A stretch of DNA of 64,000 nucleotides from the NCBI RefSeq assembly GCF_006861795.1, contig NZ_VDGH01000005.1, positions 124,001 to 188,000 on the forward strand. The letters run 5' to 3'. Of this stretch, positions 9,730 to 19,380 are shown in pieces (the first letter of the stretch is position 1; each line of letters opens with the position of its first letter). A program made the position numbers and the translations under genes. The DNA comes from Psychrobacillus lasiicapitis (GTDB lineage: Bacteria > Bacillota > Bacilli > Bacillales_A > Planococcaceae). The notes under the pieces were generated by a model. It had not been told where the DNA came from, made no database searches, and saw nothing but the letters and a program-made list of their open reading frames with translations.

Positions 9730-10872
9730 TTGAAAGTACATGTTTTATTAAAAGGATATAACTTTTTATTTTTTGGCTTGCTTGCACTCTTTATTCCTTT
9801 TTTACCAGTATATTTAGGAGAACAAGGTTTATCGGCTAGTGAGATAGGATTAATCATTGGAACTGGGGGTTTTGTGACGCTAGTTGCACAGCCTCTATGG
9901 GGATTTATCAGTGATAAGACAAAAACCATCCGTAGAGTCATGCTATTACTCGTTTGTTTTACTGCGATTTCGGGATACTTTCTATTTAACGTAAACAGCT
10001 ATGTATTACTTATCGTTTTTGCATTGCTCGTTTATTTTTTCCTCATGCCACTAGATCCACTGACCGAGAGTTTAAATTTCACGGTTTCTGAAATGGCGCG
10101 CATCAGCTACGGTTCCATTCGCACATATGGAGCACTCGGATATGCTGTGTTGTCGTTAATTGCAGGTTTTGCGATGGATTATTTTGGTATGGGTAGCATT
10201 TCGATATTATTTGTCTTATTGGGACTTATATCATTCGTCATTGTTTGGTTGATGCCAAATGTACAAGCTTCCTCGAAACCGATCACTATGGCTGGACTGA
10301 AACAAGTATTAAAAAATAAAGAAATGCTCTTATTTTTAGTATTGATATTTATCAGTTCAGTACCAGCACGTATGAATGATACTTTTTTAGGAATTCATAT
10401 GCTAGCACTTGGAGGAGATGCTTCATTAGTCGGGGTTACTTTTTTCATATCAGCCACAAGTGAAATTGTTATTTTTGCTCTAAGTTTCTGGTGGCTGCGG
10501 CAAGGTAAAGAGCTTGAAATGATTACGATTGCGACATTTTTCTATTTTGTCCGTTTTCTAGTGTCTGCCTTTGTCTCTAATCCCATTGCATTAACGGCCG
10601 TTCAAATATTGCAAATGGTTACATTCCCCATTTTCTATACTGCTGCAATCCAATATTTATACCAAATTATGCCGAAAGAATGGAGAGCTACTGGCCAAAC
10701 CGTTCTTGCGCTTTTGTTCTTTGGATTGTCCGGTATTATCGCGTCGTACGCTGGAGGATATATATATCATGAATTAGGTGGCCATTCGTTTTATTTCATT
10801 ATTTCAATCATGTCATTTATCGGCGTTTTGTTTGGTATTTTCTTAATGGTTCGTCAGCGTAAAAGAGGTTAA
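9730..10872 (+). CDS. MFS transporter, PPP/MFS_1-like family, TTG start
   Basis: A 380-residue major facilitator with 12 predicted hydrophobic segments, resembling the 3-phenylpropionate/LacY-like (MFS_1-like) group: N-terminal YNFLFFGLLALFIPFLPVYL, the loop after TM2 GFISDKTKTIRR, and YGSIRTYGALGYA in TM5. The start is a TTG at 9730, 7 nt after AAGGAG; no ATG fits. The substrate is unknown. It is monocistronic: a terminator follows, and sigL begins 180 bp later. Confidence 0.85.
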   Translation: MKVHVLLKGYNFLFFGLLALFIPFLPVYLGEQGLSASEIGLIIGTGGFVTLVAQPLWGFISDKTKTIRRVMLLLVCFTAISGYFLFNVNSYVLLIVFALLVYFFLMPLDPLTESLNFTVSEMARISYGSIRTYGALGYAVLSLIAGFAMDYFGMGSISILFVLLGLISFVIVWLMPNVQASSKPITMAGLKQVLKNKEMLLFLVLIFISSVPARMNDTFLGIHMLALGGDASLVGVTFFISATSEIVIFALSFWWLRQGKELEMITIATFFYFVRFLVSAFVSNPIALTAVQILQMVTFPIFYTAAIQYLYQIMPKEWRATGQTVLALLFFGLSGIIASYAGGYIYHELGGHSFYFIISIMSFIGVLFGIFLMVRQRKRG

Positions 10873-10883
10873 TATGATTCTAA

Positions 10884-10914
10884 TGGAGCAAGGCAAACAA
10901 AATCGCCTTGCTCC
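10884..10914 (+). terminator. Terminator after MFS gene
   Basis: Perfect 11-bp stem (TGGAGCAAGGC with GCCTTGCTCCA) with a 9-nt loop, followed by TTTTATTTTA. Confidence 0.85.
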
Positions 10915-11008
10915 ATTTTATTTTACACTACTATATCATACTATTAAAAATATTCTATTTTTGGATCGCCAATCAAACAAATCCGTAGTATAATAGGTAA
11001 TAATTAAA

Positions 11009-11022
11009 AGAAAACGCTTTCA
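11009..11022 (+). promoter_or_regulatory. Candidate CcpA cre site in sigL leader
   Basis: AGAAAACGCTTTCA matches the Bacillus cre consensus (TGWAANCGNTNWCA) at 13 of 14 positions; only the first base differs. A TATAAT at 10989-10994 is a plausible -10, which puts the site about 8-20 bp after the start point. B. subtilis sigL is known to be repressed by CcpA through a downstream roadblock cre, and this arrangement is the same. Confidence 0.7.
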
Positions 11023-11052
11023 AACCATTAAGATTTTATGAGGGGGATAACT

Positions 11053-12348
11053 ATGGAACTCGTTCTCAATCAAAGACAAGAACAAAGTTTAACAATGACC
11101 TTTCAGCTAAGGCAAGCCATTGAATTATTACAATACTCCACTTATGATCTTTATCAATATATAAAAGAAAAGGAATTAGAAAATCCATTAATAGAGCTCG
11201 AAGAACATTCGAAGGATTTTTCATCTGTTGAAAAGTCCACTAGAAAATTGTCCTCCAGTTCAACTAAACAACTTATTGACTACGTAAAAGGCCGAGATAT
11301 ATGTAAGAGAGAAAAGCTATACCAGGAAGCTAAGTTATATTTTAAACAGAAAGAGGATCAGCAACTTCTTTACTATATCATTTATAATTTAGACGATAAT
11401 GGCTATTTTCATGTAACAGATCAAGATCCTTTTGATGAGAACACGATAGAAAGAGGTATTCATCTTCTGCAACAGATTGGCCCAGTTGGAATTGGCGCTA
11501 GAAGCTTGCAGGAATGCTTGATGTTGCAGGTAATATATGAGTTTCCAGAAGCAAATTTAGTTCAAACTTTACTTGAAAATCATTTTGATTTATTAGCAAA
11601 TAGAAAATGGAACGAAATTGCACGGCTTATGAAAATCTCTTTGGCAGATGTAAAGGAAATGTATGATTTCATTCAAGCACTTGATCCAAAGCCAAGTTTC
11701 AGTAGCTCTGATGATTCCGTAGAATATGTAAATCCAGATATTATTGTGGAATATAAAGAAGGCAATTTCACATATTATTTAAATGATGGTTACTTACCTG
11801 AAATTCACTTTAACAATGAATATGCAGGATTGCTTCAAGAAAAGGATGAAACGTCCAAATACATAAACAATCAATACACACAATATAAATGGTTGTTAAG
11901 TAGCATTGAGCAAAGACGTTCAACGATATTGAAAATAGTGAAAGTCCTGCTAGAAAAACAAAAAAAGTTTTTTACAGAAGGATATAGTTCCTTAAAGCCA
12001 CTGACCTTAAAAGAAGTCGCAATGGAAATAGATATGCATGAATCCACCATAAGTCGTGCTACGATGCACAAAGTCATCCAGACACCACGTGGTTCATTTG
12101 ATCTCAAGTCATTATTTACATCCAAGTTAGAAACGGCAGACGGAAGTTCTATTTCACAAACCGAAGTAAAAGAGCTTTTAGCCAATTTCATAAAAAACGA
12201 AAACAAAACAAAGCCATTATCCGATCAAAAAATAGCCGATTATTTAAACACAGAAAACGGGATCAACATATCTAGACGAACAATCAGTAAATATCGAGAA
12301 GAACTCAATATACCATCTTCTAGTTTACGGAAAGAAATAAGTATTTGA
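11053..12348 (+). CDS. sigL: RNA polymerase sigma-54 factor
   Basis: Sigma-54 (SigL/RpoN), which reads -24/-12 promoters and needs an AAA+ activator. Region I is visible at the start (QEQSLTMTFQLRQAIELLQYS, with LENPLIEL), a core-binding domain in the middle, the helix-turn-helix near residue 310-350 (TLKEVAMEIDMHESTISRAT) and the RpoN box near the C-terminus (SRRTISKYREEL in place of the usual ARRTVAKYRE). An in-frame ATG at 11038 lies inside the ribosome site; the ATG at 11053 is 6 nt after AGGGGG, giving 431 residues. Two activators and two matching promoters lie in the next 16 kb. Confidence 0.96.
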   Translation: MELVLNQRQEQSLTMTFQLRQAIELLQYSTYDLYQYIKEKELENPLIELEEHSKDFSSVEKSTRKLSSSSTKQLIDYVKGRDICKREKLYQEAKLYFKQKEDQQLLYYIIYNLDDNGYFHVTDQDPFDENTIERGIHLLQQIGPVGIGARSLQECLMLQVIYEFPEANLVQTLLENHFDLLANRKWNEIARLMKISLADVKEMYDFIQALDPKPSFSSSDDSVEYVNPDIIVEYKEGNFTYYLNDGYLPEIHFNNEYAGLLQEKDETSKYINNQYTQYKWLLSSIEQRRSTILKIVKVLLEKQKKFFTEGYSSLKPLTLKEVAMEIDMHESTISRATMHKVIQTPRGSFDLKSLFTSKLETADGSSISQTEVKELLANFIKNENKTKPLSDQKIADYLNTENGINISRRTISKYREELNIPSSSLRKEISI

Positions 12349-12372
12349 ATTTCATTGTTTTCTTCTATTAAA

Positions 12373-12410
12373 AAGGGTCAATGGATTTTCCTCCATTGAC
12401 CCTTCTTTTC
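12373..12410. terminator. Bidirectional terminator between sigL and hutH
   Basis: A perfect 13-bp stem (AAGGGTCAATGGA with its complement) and 6-nt loop between two convergent genes. CTTTTC follows on the plus strand and TTTTAATAG on the minus strand, so it can end both transcripts. Confidence 0.8.
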
Positions 12411-12437
12411 ATTTGCCACCGTTTTTTAGAATGACAA

Positions 12438-13982
12438 TTATTTCAAATCATCTGCTCGTAAAATATATTGTGCTAATTCCTCCATTTGGTCTGAAATTGC
12501 TCGGTCACTTTCTAACGGAGGGCATATTTTTCTTACCCTTTCTAGGTATTTTCTTGTCGACGTAGCCAGTTGGTTTTCAGCTTTTTCCAAATAAATAGCT
12601 TGTGAAGCACATATTAACTCTATAGCTATTACTCTTGCACTGTTATGAATAATTTCTCGAGCTTGCCTGGATCCGATTGTCCCCATACTAACATGGTCTT
12701 CTTGGTTTGCGGATGTCGGAATAGAGTCAACACTTGCAGGGTGAGCAAGTACTTTATTCTCGGAAACTAGTGCTGCTGCTGCATATTGTGCAACCATCAA
12801 ACCGCATTCCAAGCCTGGATCCATTGCTAAGAAAGGTGATAAGCCACTTAACTGCGGATTAACAAGTCGCTCTGTCCTACGCTCGGAAATATTCGCCCAC
12901 TCAGCTGCTCCTACTTTCAAGAAATCCATTGCTAGTGCAATTGGTTGACCATGGAAATGCCCGCCTGAAATGATTTCTCCACTTTCTAAAATAATTGGAT
13001 TGTCCGTCGCCGAATTTATTTCCACTTTCAATCTATCTTCTACATAATTGAACGCTTGCCAAGAAGCTCCGTGTACTTGCGGTATGCAACGAATAGAGTA
13101 GGCATCTTGCATACGCACTTCTCCTTGGTGCGTAATCCGTTTACTACCTTCCAACCATTTTCTCATTCGTGAAGCAACAAATTCCAATTCAGGATGCGGG
13201 CGCACTGCTAATAATTCCCTATCGAATGCAGAAATGATTCCTTGAAGCGCTTCCATTGTGAGACATGCAGCCATATCTGCAGCTAAGCCAACACGCTCTG
13301 CCTCATTTAGAGCAACTACGCCAACAGCGGACATTGCTTGGGTTCCATTAATTAAAGCAAGCCCTTCCTTTGCTTCTAGCTTAACTGGTTTTAACCCTGC
13401 ACGCTTAAGCGCTTCCTCGCCTGAAAGAACTTCCCCTTCGTACTCTGCTTTTCCTTCACCGATTAATACGATTGCAATATGAGATAACGGCGCCAAGTCA
13501 CCGCTTGCACCAACGGAACCTTTACAAGGAACAACTGGATGTACACCTTTATTAATCATATCGACTAACAATAAAAGCGTGTCTTCTTTAATTCCTGAAA
13601 AGCCTTTCGCTAGTGCATTGGCACGAAGCACCATCATCGCTCTTACTACTGGTTTTGGTAATGGTTCCCCAACACCTACTGCATCTGCACGAAGTAAATT
13701 CAACTGCAATTTCGCAATATCGTCTTTTTCAATTTCAATATCACTTAATTTGCCGAACCCAGTATTTACTCCGTAGATAACTTTCCCGTCTTTCAATTGT
13801 TTTTCAATTCGTTCACGGCTTGCTCTAACTCGAATTAAATCTGCTTCGGGTACGACCACTTTCGCATTTCCAAATACAACACTTTCTATTTTATGTCTAT
13901 CTAACGTAATCCCATCTAGTTCAACTAGTTTGTTTACTAGTGGTCTCTCAAGTTCTTCTACTGTTCTTTCACTTTTCATCAT
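12438..13982 (-). CDS. hutH: Histidine ammonia-lyase family enzyme with altered ring-site residues
   Basis: MIO-type ammonia-lyase of 514 residues. HAL would convert L-histidine to urocanate and ammonia. The ASG triad that cyclises to the MIO electrophile is in SVGASGDLAPLSH (about residues 159-161); YGVNTGFG, ALINGTQAM, QDAYSIRCIPQ and NQEDHVSMGT are all present and favour HAL over PAL. The segment that normally reads SHAxGVG, including the ring-contacting His (His83 in the Pseudomonas enzyme), reads RADAVGVG here, so Ser-His is replaced by Ala-Asp (Asp100). The substrate may therefore be a histidine analogue (inference). A GTG at 13988 abuts AAGGAG; the ATG at 13982 is better placed. It is the last gene of the cluster. 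Confidence 0.88.
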   Translation of the reverse strand: MMKSERTVEELERPLVNKLVELDGITLDRHKIESVVFGNAKVVVPEADLIRVRASRERIEKQLKDGKVIYGVNTGFGKLSDIEIEKDDIAKLQLNLLRADAVGVGEPLPKPVVRAMMVLRANALAKGFSGIKEDTLLLLVDMINKGVHPVVPCKGSVGASGDLAPLSHIAIVLIGEGKAEYEGEVLSGEEALKRAGLKPVKLEAKEGLALINGTQAMSAVGVVALNEAERVGLAADMAACLTMEALQGIISAFDRELLAVRPHPELEFVASRMRKWLEGSKRITHQGEVRMQDAYSIRCIPQVHGASWQAFNYVEDRLKVEINSATDNPIILESGEIISGGHFHGQPIALAMDFLKVGAAEWANISERRTERLVNPQLSGLSPFLAMDPGLECGLMVAQYAAAALVSENKVLAHPASVDSIPTSANQEDHVSMGTIGSRQAREIIHNSARVIAIELICASQAIYLEKAENQLATSTRKYLERVRKICPPLESDRAISDQMEELAQYILRADDLK

Positions 13983-14000
13983 GCTCACTCCTTCTAATGG

Positions 14001-15170
14001 TTAAGCTTGTTTATGAGTTTCATACCATTGTTCAATTAAAGCTGCCGTTAATCTACCGGTATTTATTAAATTTTCTACGCTAATACACTCTCTGAATGAA
14101 TGAATATTTTGGAATCCATTTCCTAGTGTGAGACATGTCAAACCATTTTCGTTTAACACATTCGTATCAGCACCGCCTAGTGTTTCTGTAGTATACGGTT
14201 TTACGTTTATTTTACTAGCTGCCGATTGAACCGTTTTTGTTAATACGTGGTCTTTAGGAATATCAAACCCACTATATTTCTTTTCGATTTTTATTGTTAC
14301 TTTTCCTCTATTTTTCTCAGCAGCTTTATGCATCGTATCTTCCATATGTTTAAGCTGGCGATCTAACTTTTCTTTTGAAAAACTGCGAACTTCACCCGCT
14401 ACTGTCACAGAACCAGGTATAATTGATGTCAACTCGCCGCCTTCCAATATCCCAATATTTGCAAGTGTCTCTTCATCAATCGTACCGAGTTTCATGTTTA
14501 ACAAACCTTCTGCTGCGATGAGAAATGCGCTGTTCCCTTCTTCTGCGTTTAGTGCAATATGAGCGGCATTTCCTTGAACTTCCATCCAAATTCGACTACT
14601 ATATGGTCCTTTTAAAATGATTTGACCAACATTGCCACTACTATCAAAAATATAGCCAACTTTACTTTTTGCCTTACTATAATCCATATGCGTTGCGCCA
14701 ACAAGACCCGGTTGTTCATTGACCGTTAATATAAGCTCAATCGGGCCATGCGGTACACCACTTTCAATAATCGACCGAACCCCTTCTAAGTAGGCAGCTA
14801 AAGCTGCACGGTCATCTGCTCCTAATATCGTTGTGCCATCGGAATAAATAACACCATCCTTAATAACTGGCTGTAGGTTTTTAGTAGGTAATACTGTGTC
14901 CATATGCGTCGAGAAAAATAATGGTGGAATCGATGAATCAGTTCCTTCTTTCCAAGCAATCAAATTACCAACTTCACCATTAAATTTTTTATGTGCATCA
15001 TCAAATTCAAGTGTAAATCCAAGTTCAGTTAGAGCCTTCACCAAATAATCAGCTACTGGTTGTTCCTTCATACTCGGACCATTTATTTTCGCAAGTTCAA
15101 AAAATAGATTTAGTAAACGTTCCTCATTTACTTGATCCGCAGCTGTAGTGGATAATTGATTTTTTGTCAT
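14001..15170 (-). CDS. M20 family metallohydrolase (PepT-like)
   Basis: 389 residues of the M20 zinc peptidase family, closest in pattern to PepT-like members. Seen: FFSTHMDTVLP (metal His and Asp), TILGADDRAALAAYLEGV (bridging Asp), VNEQPGLVGATHMD, TETLGGADTNVLNENG and the C-terminal GFQNIHSFRE with the last metal His. The expected catalytic Glu-Glu of NEEPGL reads EQ here (NEQPGL), a change at a position usually important for catalysis. It lies between hutI and hutH where a hutG might be expected, so it may process a pathway intermediate or supply substrate from a peptide (inference). AGGAGG precedes the ATG. Confidence 0.85.
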   Translation of the reverse strand: MTKNQLSTTAADQVNEERLLNLFFELAKINGPSMKEQPVADYLVKALTELGFTLEFDDAHKKFNGEVGNLIAWKEGTDSSIPPLFFSTHMDTVLPTKNLQPVIKDGVIYSDGTTILGADDRAALAAYLEGVRSIIESGVPHGPIELILTVNEQPGLVGATHMDYSKAKSKVGYIFDSSGNVGQIILKGPYSSRIWMEVQGNAAHIALNAEEGNSAFLIAAEGLLNMKLGTIDEETLANIGILEGGELTSIIPGSVTVAGEVRSFSKEKLDRQLKHMEDTMHKAAEKNRGKVTIKIEKKYSGFDIPKDHVLTKTVQSAASKINVKPYTTETLGGADTNVLNENGLTCLTLGNGFQNIHSFRECISVENLINTGRLTAALIEQWYETHKQA

Positions 15171-15193
15171 TGAAATTCCTCCTATTTTTGAGT

Positions 15194-16447
15194 TTACCTT
15201 CTAACAACAACTTTTCCATCTTTAATAACCGTTTCCACGATATTTGTCCCTAGTTCATATGCAACATGCTTATACGTAGGAATATCCCAAATTTGCAAGT
15301 CAGCCAATTTACCAACTTGAATCACTCCGCGATCGTTTAAATTAAGGGCACGTGCTCCGCCGTAAGTTGCCGCTTTAATGGCCTCTTCTACAGTAAATTT
15401 ATACAATCGGCAGGCAAGATTAATAACAAACTGCATAGATTCCGTGTAACATGCCGGACATAAATCTGTTGCAAGTGCAATGTTCATACCTAAATCGAGC
15501 ATCTTCCTCGCATCAAAAGGCTGTTTATGACCAACTGCAAAGTCAAGTGCTGGCATTAACACACCAGTTACTTCCGATTTTGCGAGCTTTTCCATCACTT
15601 CAACAGGTGTATAATTCAGATGGTCTACGGAAACCATGTTCATCTCAACTGCTAAGTCAGAACCACCGATATAGGAATACGCATCCGCGTGTAATTTAGG
15701 CTTCATCCCATATTGTAATCCTGCTTGTAAGATTTGCTTTGACTCTTCAGCTGTAAAGTATCCTTCGTCACACCATGCATCACAAAATTCAGCAAGTCTT
15801 AACTCGCCAACTTTTGGAATCATATCAAAAATAATGATGTCCAGGTATTCATTTTTGGTCATACCTTCCGGGATACCATGGGCACCTAAAAATGTATTGA
15901 GAACATCCACTGGTGTCTCCTTATTAAGCCTTCTTCCTACTTCAAGGATTTTAATTTCACTTTCTGTGGTCAAACCATATCCACTCTTGCTTTCGATTGT
16001 TGTAATACCATAGTCTAGCATTGATAGCATTCTTTTTTTCGCTTGTTGAAATAACTCTTCTTCCGATGCATGACGTGTGAGTTCGATTGTTCTATTCGGA
16101 CCAGTCGTAATACCAAGTTCTTTCAAGTTTTTAGTAACATTGCCAGCTAGCTTTGCCGCATATTCTTCCACTCGTGATCCATTAAAAACGAGATGTGTAT
16201 GACAATCGACGAACCCCGGTGCGACAATTTTACCAATAGCATTAATCGTTGTTGAATTTTCTAAGTCAAATTGGTTATTTATCTCTTCTTCAGATCCAAC
16301 CCCAACAATGATGTCATCTTTAACAGCTATCCAAGCATTTTGAATAACTCCAATTTCTTGCATACCGTTCCCAATACAGGTAATCGCTTCAGCCGCATTA
16401 CAAATAACTAAATCTACTTTTGTCTTTACTTTAGTATCTGCATTCAT
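15194..16447 (-). CDS. hutI: Imidazolonepropionase-like amidohydrolase (divergent HutI)
   Basis: 417-residue metal-dependent amidohydrolase. HutI would open 4-imidazolone-5-propionate to N-formimino-glutamate. Seen: the metal motif DCHTHLVF (residues 82-88), TTIESKSGYGLTTESEI, TFLGAHGIP, KLHADA (252-256), SVDHL with metal-region His276 and ATDLCPACYTE with Asp328. Compared with the HutI sequences I recall, the Glu/Gln after HAD is Ala256, and the Gly-rich AGGGI substrate loop is replaced by LGITTGPNRTIELTR. It is clearly of the family but may act on a modified ring. AGGAGG precedes the ATG by 7 nt. Confidence 0.85.
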   Translation of the reverse strand: MNADTKVKTKVDLVICNAAEAITCIGNGMQEIGVIQNAWIAVKDDIIVGVGSEEEINNQFDLENSTTINAIGKIVAPGFVDCHTHLVFNGSRVEEYAAKLAGNVTKNLKELGITTGPNRTIELTRHASEEELFQQAKKRMLSMLDYGITTIESKSGYGLTTESEIKILEVGRRLNKETPVDVLNTFLGAHGIPEGMTKNEYLDIIIFDMIPKVGELRLAEFCDAWCDEGYFTAEESKQILQAGLQYGMKPKLHADAYSYIGGSDLAVEMNMVSVDHLNYTPVEVMEKLAKSEVTGVLMPALDFAVGHKQPFDARKMLDLGMNIALATDLCPACYTESMQFVINLACRLYKFTVEEAIKAATYGGARALNLNDRGVIQVGKLADLQIWDIPTYKHVAYELGTNIVETVIKDGKVVVRR

Positions 16448-16499
16448 TCAAATACCTCCTTAAAAAAATATTCAGAGACTCATTTTATTAACATGTAAC

Positions 16500-17849
16500 T
16501 CAAAGGAACAAAAAAGTAAGTGGTGTAACGATGATTAACGTTAACACCGTTCTTAAAAACCAGATTGTCAGTATATGACTCATTTTGATCGGTATTTCTG
16601 TAGAAAGTATGCAAGGTATCAATGCTGAAAAGAAGAGTATGGTTGAAATAGATAGAGAACCAATAATGAATCTAGTTTCTAAACTTGCTTGCAACACTAC
16701 TAGTGACGGTAAGAACATATCTATCAAGTTAATAGCCGCAGCTTTTGCCGCGAGAAATGGTTCCGGAATTTGAAGTACCCATGTTAATGGATAAAAAATA
16801 TAACCAAGATAATCAAATACTGGTGTATGATTGGCCAAAATTAAACCAAATAATCCAATTGACATAATGGATGGTAAAATACCCATCGCCATCACTAATC
16901 CATCTTTAACGTTTACATATATATTTTCTTTCAACTTTGGTGTATTATGAGCCGTTATCATGGCTTGCTCCCACGCGTGCTTTATACGATTTTCCTTAAT
17001 AATTTCTTCCGGAAATCCTTCTTCAGTATAATAATCATCACTTATTTTATTAATAGGCCAGATCCTCACTGTAATTGCAGTCACGACAAAGGTAACTAAA
17101 AAAGTAAGCCAAAAATACAAATTCCAAATATGCATTATATCCAGCGTTTTGGCTACCACAATCATAAATGTTGCTGACACGGTAGAAAAACCTGTTGCAA
17201 TGATGGTAGCTTCTCTCTTTGTATACTTTCCCTCTTTATAAATTCGGTTAGTTATCAATAAACCTATCGAATAACTACCTACAAAAGAGGCAACTGCATC
17301 AATAGCTGATCTTCCCGGAGTTCGCCAAATTGGTCGCATAATCGGTTGCATGAAAATACCGATAAATTCTAGTAATCCATAACCAACAAGCATTGCTAAA
17401 AAAATTGCACCTATTGGAACCAGCACCCCAATAGGAATAAGCAAACTGTAGTACCAATAAGGTCCCATTTCCTCAGCCATCAACCATGCAGGACCCAGTT
17501 CAAATAAGACTAGAAATGCTGCAATGGCTCCTAATATTTTCAAACCAGATAGGACCATTTCAACTTTATTTTTTCGCCAAGTTTTTGTGTAAAATGGGTA
17601 AGCTGCTCCTAAGAAGACAAGAATCATCGCGTAGTATGCACTTGCAGTACTCGACAATGATCGAAGCCATGTAACTAGATGATCTAATGGAATAGAACTT
17701 TTGTCGTTCATTTCAATAGGAATAAAAAACATAAAGATACCAACTGCACTGAAAAAGAAAAATTTGAAAACATTTCGAAACTGGTAAACGCGTCTATCTT
17801 CTCTAGTGGCTATTGGAGAATTATCAATTGTTTCTTGAAGATTATTCAT
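16500..17849 (-). CDS. YjiH family membrane transporter (Gate domain)
   Basis: 449 residues with about ten hydrophobic segments; matches the YjiH family of nucleoside-recognition/Gate-domain membrane proteins. Typical segments: RNVFKFFFFSAVGIFMFFIP near the N-terminus, GRSAIDAVASFVGSYSIGLL and IIATGFSTVSATFMIVVAKT in the gate core. The substrate is not known for the family. Its position between the ABC importer and hutI suggests a second uptake or efflux route for the cluster's substrate or product (inference). Confidence 0.82.
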   Translation of the reverse strand: MNNLQETIDNSPIATREDRRVYQFRNVFKFFFFSAVGIFMFFIPIEMNDKSSIPLDHLVTWLRSLSSTASAYYAMILVFLGAAYPFYTKTWRKNKVEMVLSGLKILGAIAAFLVLFELGPAWLMAEEMGPYWYYSLLIPIGVLVPIGAIFLAMLVGYGLLEFIGIFMQPIMRPIWRTPGRSAIDAVASFVGSYSIGLLITNRIYKEGKYTKREATIIATGFSTVSATFMIVVAKTLDIMHIWNLYFWLTFLVTFVVTAITVRIWPINKISDDYYTEEGFPEEIIKENRIKHAWEQAMITAHNTPKLKENIYVNVKDGLVMAMGILPSIMSIGLFGLILANHTPVFDYLGYIFYPLTWVLQIPEPFLAAKAAAINLIDMFLPSLVVLQASLETRFIIGSLSISTILFFSALIPCILSTEIPIKMSHILTIWFLRTVLTLIIVTPLTFLFL

Positions 17850-17931
17850 ATTTTCACCCCATAGATTGTATTAGCTAATTGAGAAAAAGTGTAAGAATTC
17901 CCTCATTTTTTGAACTGATTAAAACCACAAC

Positions 17932-18654
17932 CTATAAAACTTTACTTAAGAAAGATTTTGTTCGATCTTGCTGTGGATTCTCAAATAATTCTTTCGGGAT
18001 ATTTTCTTCCACAATGTAACCGCCATCCATAAACAAAACTCGATCACCAACTTCTCGAGCAAAACCCATTTCATGTGTCACAACTACCATTGTCATTCCT
18101 TCAAGAGCTAGTTGTTTCATAACTTCTAGTACTTCACCAACCATTTCTGGGTCAAGTGCCGAGGTTGGTTCATCAAAAAGCATAATTTTTGGCTCCATAG
18201 CAAGTGCCCTAGCAATTGCAACTCGCTGTTTTTGTCCACCTGATAAGGAGTCTGGATACGCATCTGCCTTTTCTTTCAACCCGACTTTTCGAAGAAGCTC
18301 TAAACCTCTTTCTCTAGCTTTTTCCGCAGATAACTTTCTTATTCTCATTGGAGCAAGGATAATATTTTCTATCACGGTTTTATGAGGAAATAAGTTAAAT
18401 TGTTGAAATACCATACCCACTTCTGTTCTTACCTTATTAATATCTGTTTTCTTATCTGTAATATCGACACCTTCAATTGAAACGTGTCCAGCGGTAATGG
18501 ATTCAAGCAAATTAAGACATCTTAAGAATGTAGATTTTCCTGATCCGGACGGTCCAATAACTACCACTACTTCTTTTGGACTAATTAATGCATTAATGTC
18601 CTTTAATACTTCGTTGCTCCCAAACGTTTTTTTCAAGTTTTTTACTTCTATCAT
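17932..18654 (-). CDS. Polar amino-acid ABC transporter, ATP-binding protein
   Basis: 240-residue ATPase of the GlnQ/HisP group. Seen: Walker [11 protein letters not shown]-loop FQQFNLFPH, signature [15 protein letters not shown], Walker [14 protein letters not shown] and the H-loop VVTHEMGFA. The open frame extends upstream to 18750 inside the permease gene, but the ATG at 18654 begins the canonical [12 protein letters not shown] and overlaps the permease stop as ATGA (4 bp). With the permease and binding protein it forms a complete importer embedded in the hut-like cluster. Confidence 0.95.
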   Translation of the reverse strand: MIEVKNLKKTFGSNEVLKDINALISPKEVVVVIGPSGSGKSTFLRCLNLLESITAGHVSIEGVDITDKKTDINKVRTEVGMVFQQFNLFPHKTVIENIILAPMRIRKLSAEKARERGLELLRKVGLKEKADAYPDSLSGGQKQRVAIARALAMEPKIMLFDEPTSALDPEMVGEVLEVMKQLALEGMTMVVVTHEMGFAREVGDRVLFMDGGYIVEENIPKELFENPQQDRTKSFLSKVL

Positions 18655-19307
18655 TCTGTCGCTAACCTTCTTTCCAGACGATTTAATAAGTAGCTTAAAG
18701 AGGTAGTTAACACTAGATATATAAGTGCAGCTGTGAGATATGGTTCCCATACCCTGTAATATTGACTTGCCAAAGCCCGTCCATAATACATCAACTCAGG
18801 AGTTGCAACTATTGCTGCAAGGGAGGATTCTTTAATAAGTACAATAAATTCATTCCCTAATGGCGGAATCATTCTTTTAAAAGCTTGTGGCAAGATAACA
18901 TCTTTCATCGATTGAACATGATTCATGCCAAGTGAACGAGCCGCCTCCATTTGTCCCTTATCTATAGACTGTATACCAGCTCTAAAAATTTCTGCTATAT
19001 ATGCCCCTGCAATCAATGAGAGTGCTATAATGCTAGCTACTATCCCGTTTGTATGACCAATTAACATCGGTACCACACCAAAGTGAATTAGTAAGATTTG
19101 CACAAATAATGGTGTGCCACGGAAAAATACAATATAGCAGTTACATATAAACGAAATTAACTTGTTACGAGTCATTTTTCCGAGACCGATGATTAAGCCA
19201 AGTACCGTACCAATTAATATCCCGACAAGTGACAAACCGATTGTCAATAATGTCCCTTTTAAAAAGAAAGGAATATATTCTACTAATATGTCTAGTCTAA
19301 AATCCAT
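18651..19307 (-). CDS. Polar amino-acid ABC transporter, permease
   Basis: 218 residues, His/Glu/Gln/Arg/opine permease type: [20 protein letters not shown] at the start, [11 protein letters not shown], then the EAA coupling loop [20 protein letters not shown]. About five membrane segments. An upstream in-frame ATG exists at 19352, but the one at 19307 has AGGGGGG about 7 nt before it. Only one permease gene is present, so it probably acts as a homodimer. Confidence 0.93.
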   Translation of the reverse strand: MDFRLDILVEYIPFFLKGTLLTIGLSLVGILIGTVLGLIIGLGKMTRNKLISFICNCYIVFFRGTPLFVQILLIHFGVVPMLIGHTNGIVASIIALSLIAGAYIAEIFRAGIQSIDKGQMEAARSLGMNHVQSMKDVILPQAFKRMIPPLGNEFIVLIKESSLAAIVATPELMYYGRALASQYYRVWEPYLTAALIYLVLTTSLSYLLNRLERRLATE

Positions 19308-19333
19308 TGATTTCCCCCCTCGTATGTAAGCTA

Positions 19334-19369
19334 AAATTGCGTAACTGCACATTGGGAGTTACGCAATTT
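19334..19369 (-). terminator. Intercistronic stem-loop between binding protein and permease
   Basis: Perfect 13-bp inverted repeat (AAATTGCGTAACT with its complement) and 10-nt loop, with TTTTAG after it on the minus strand. A partial terminator or processing hairpin here would raise the binding-protein level relative to the membrane subunits (inference). Confidence 0.65.
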
Positions 19370-19380
19370 GATTTATTTAC

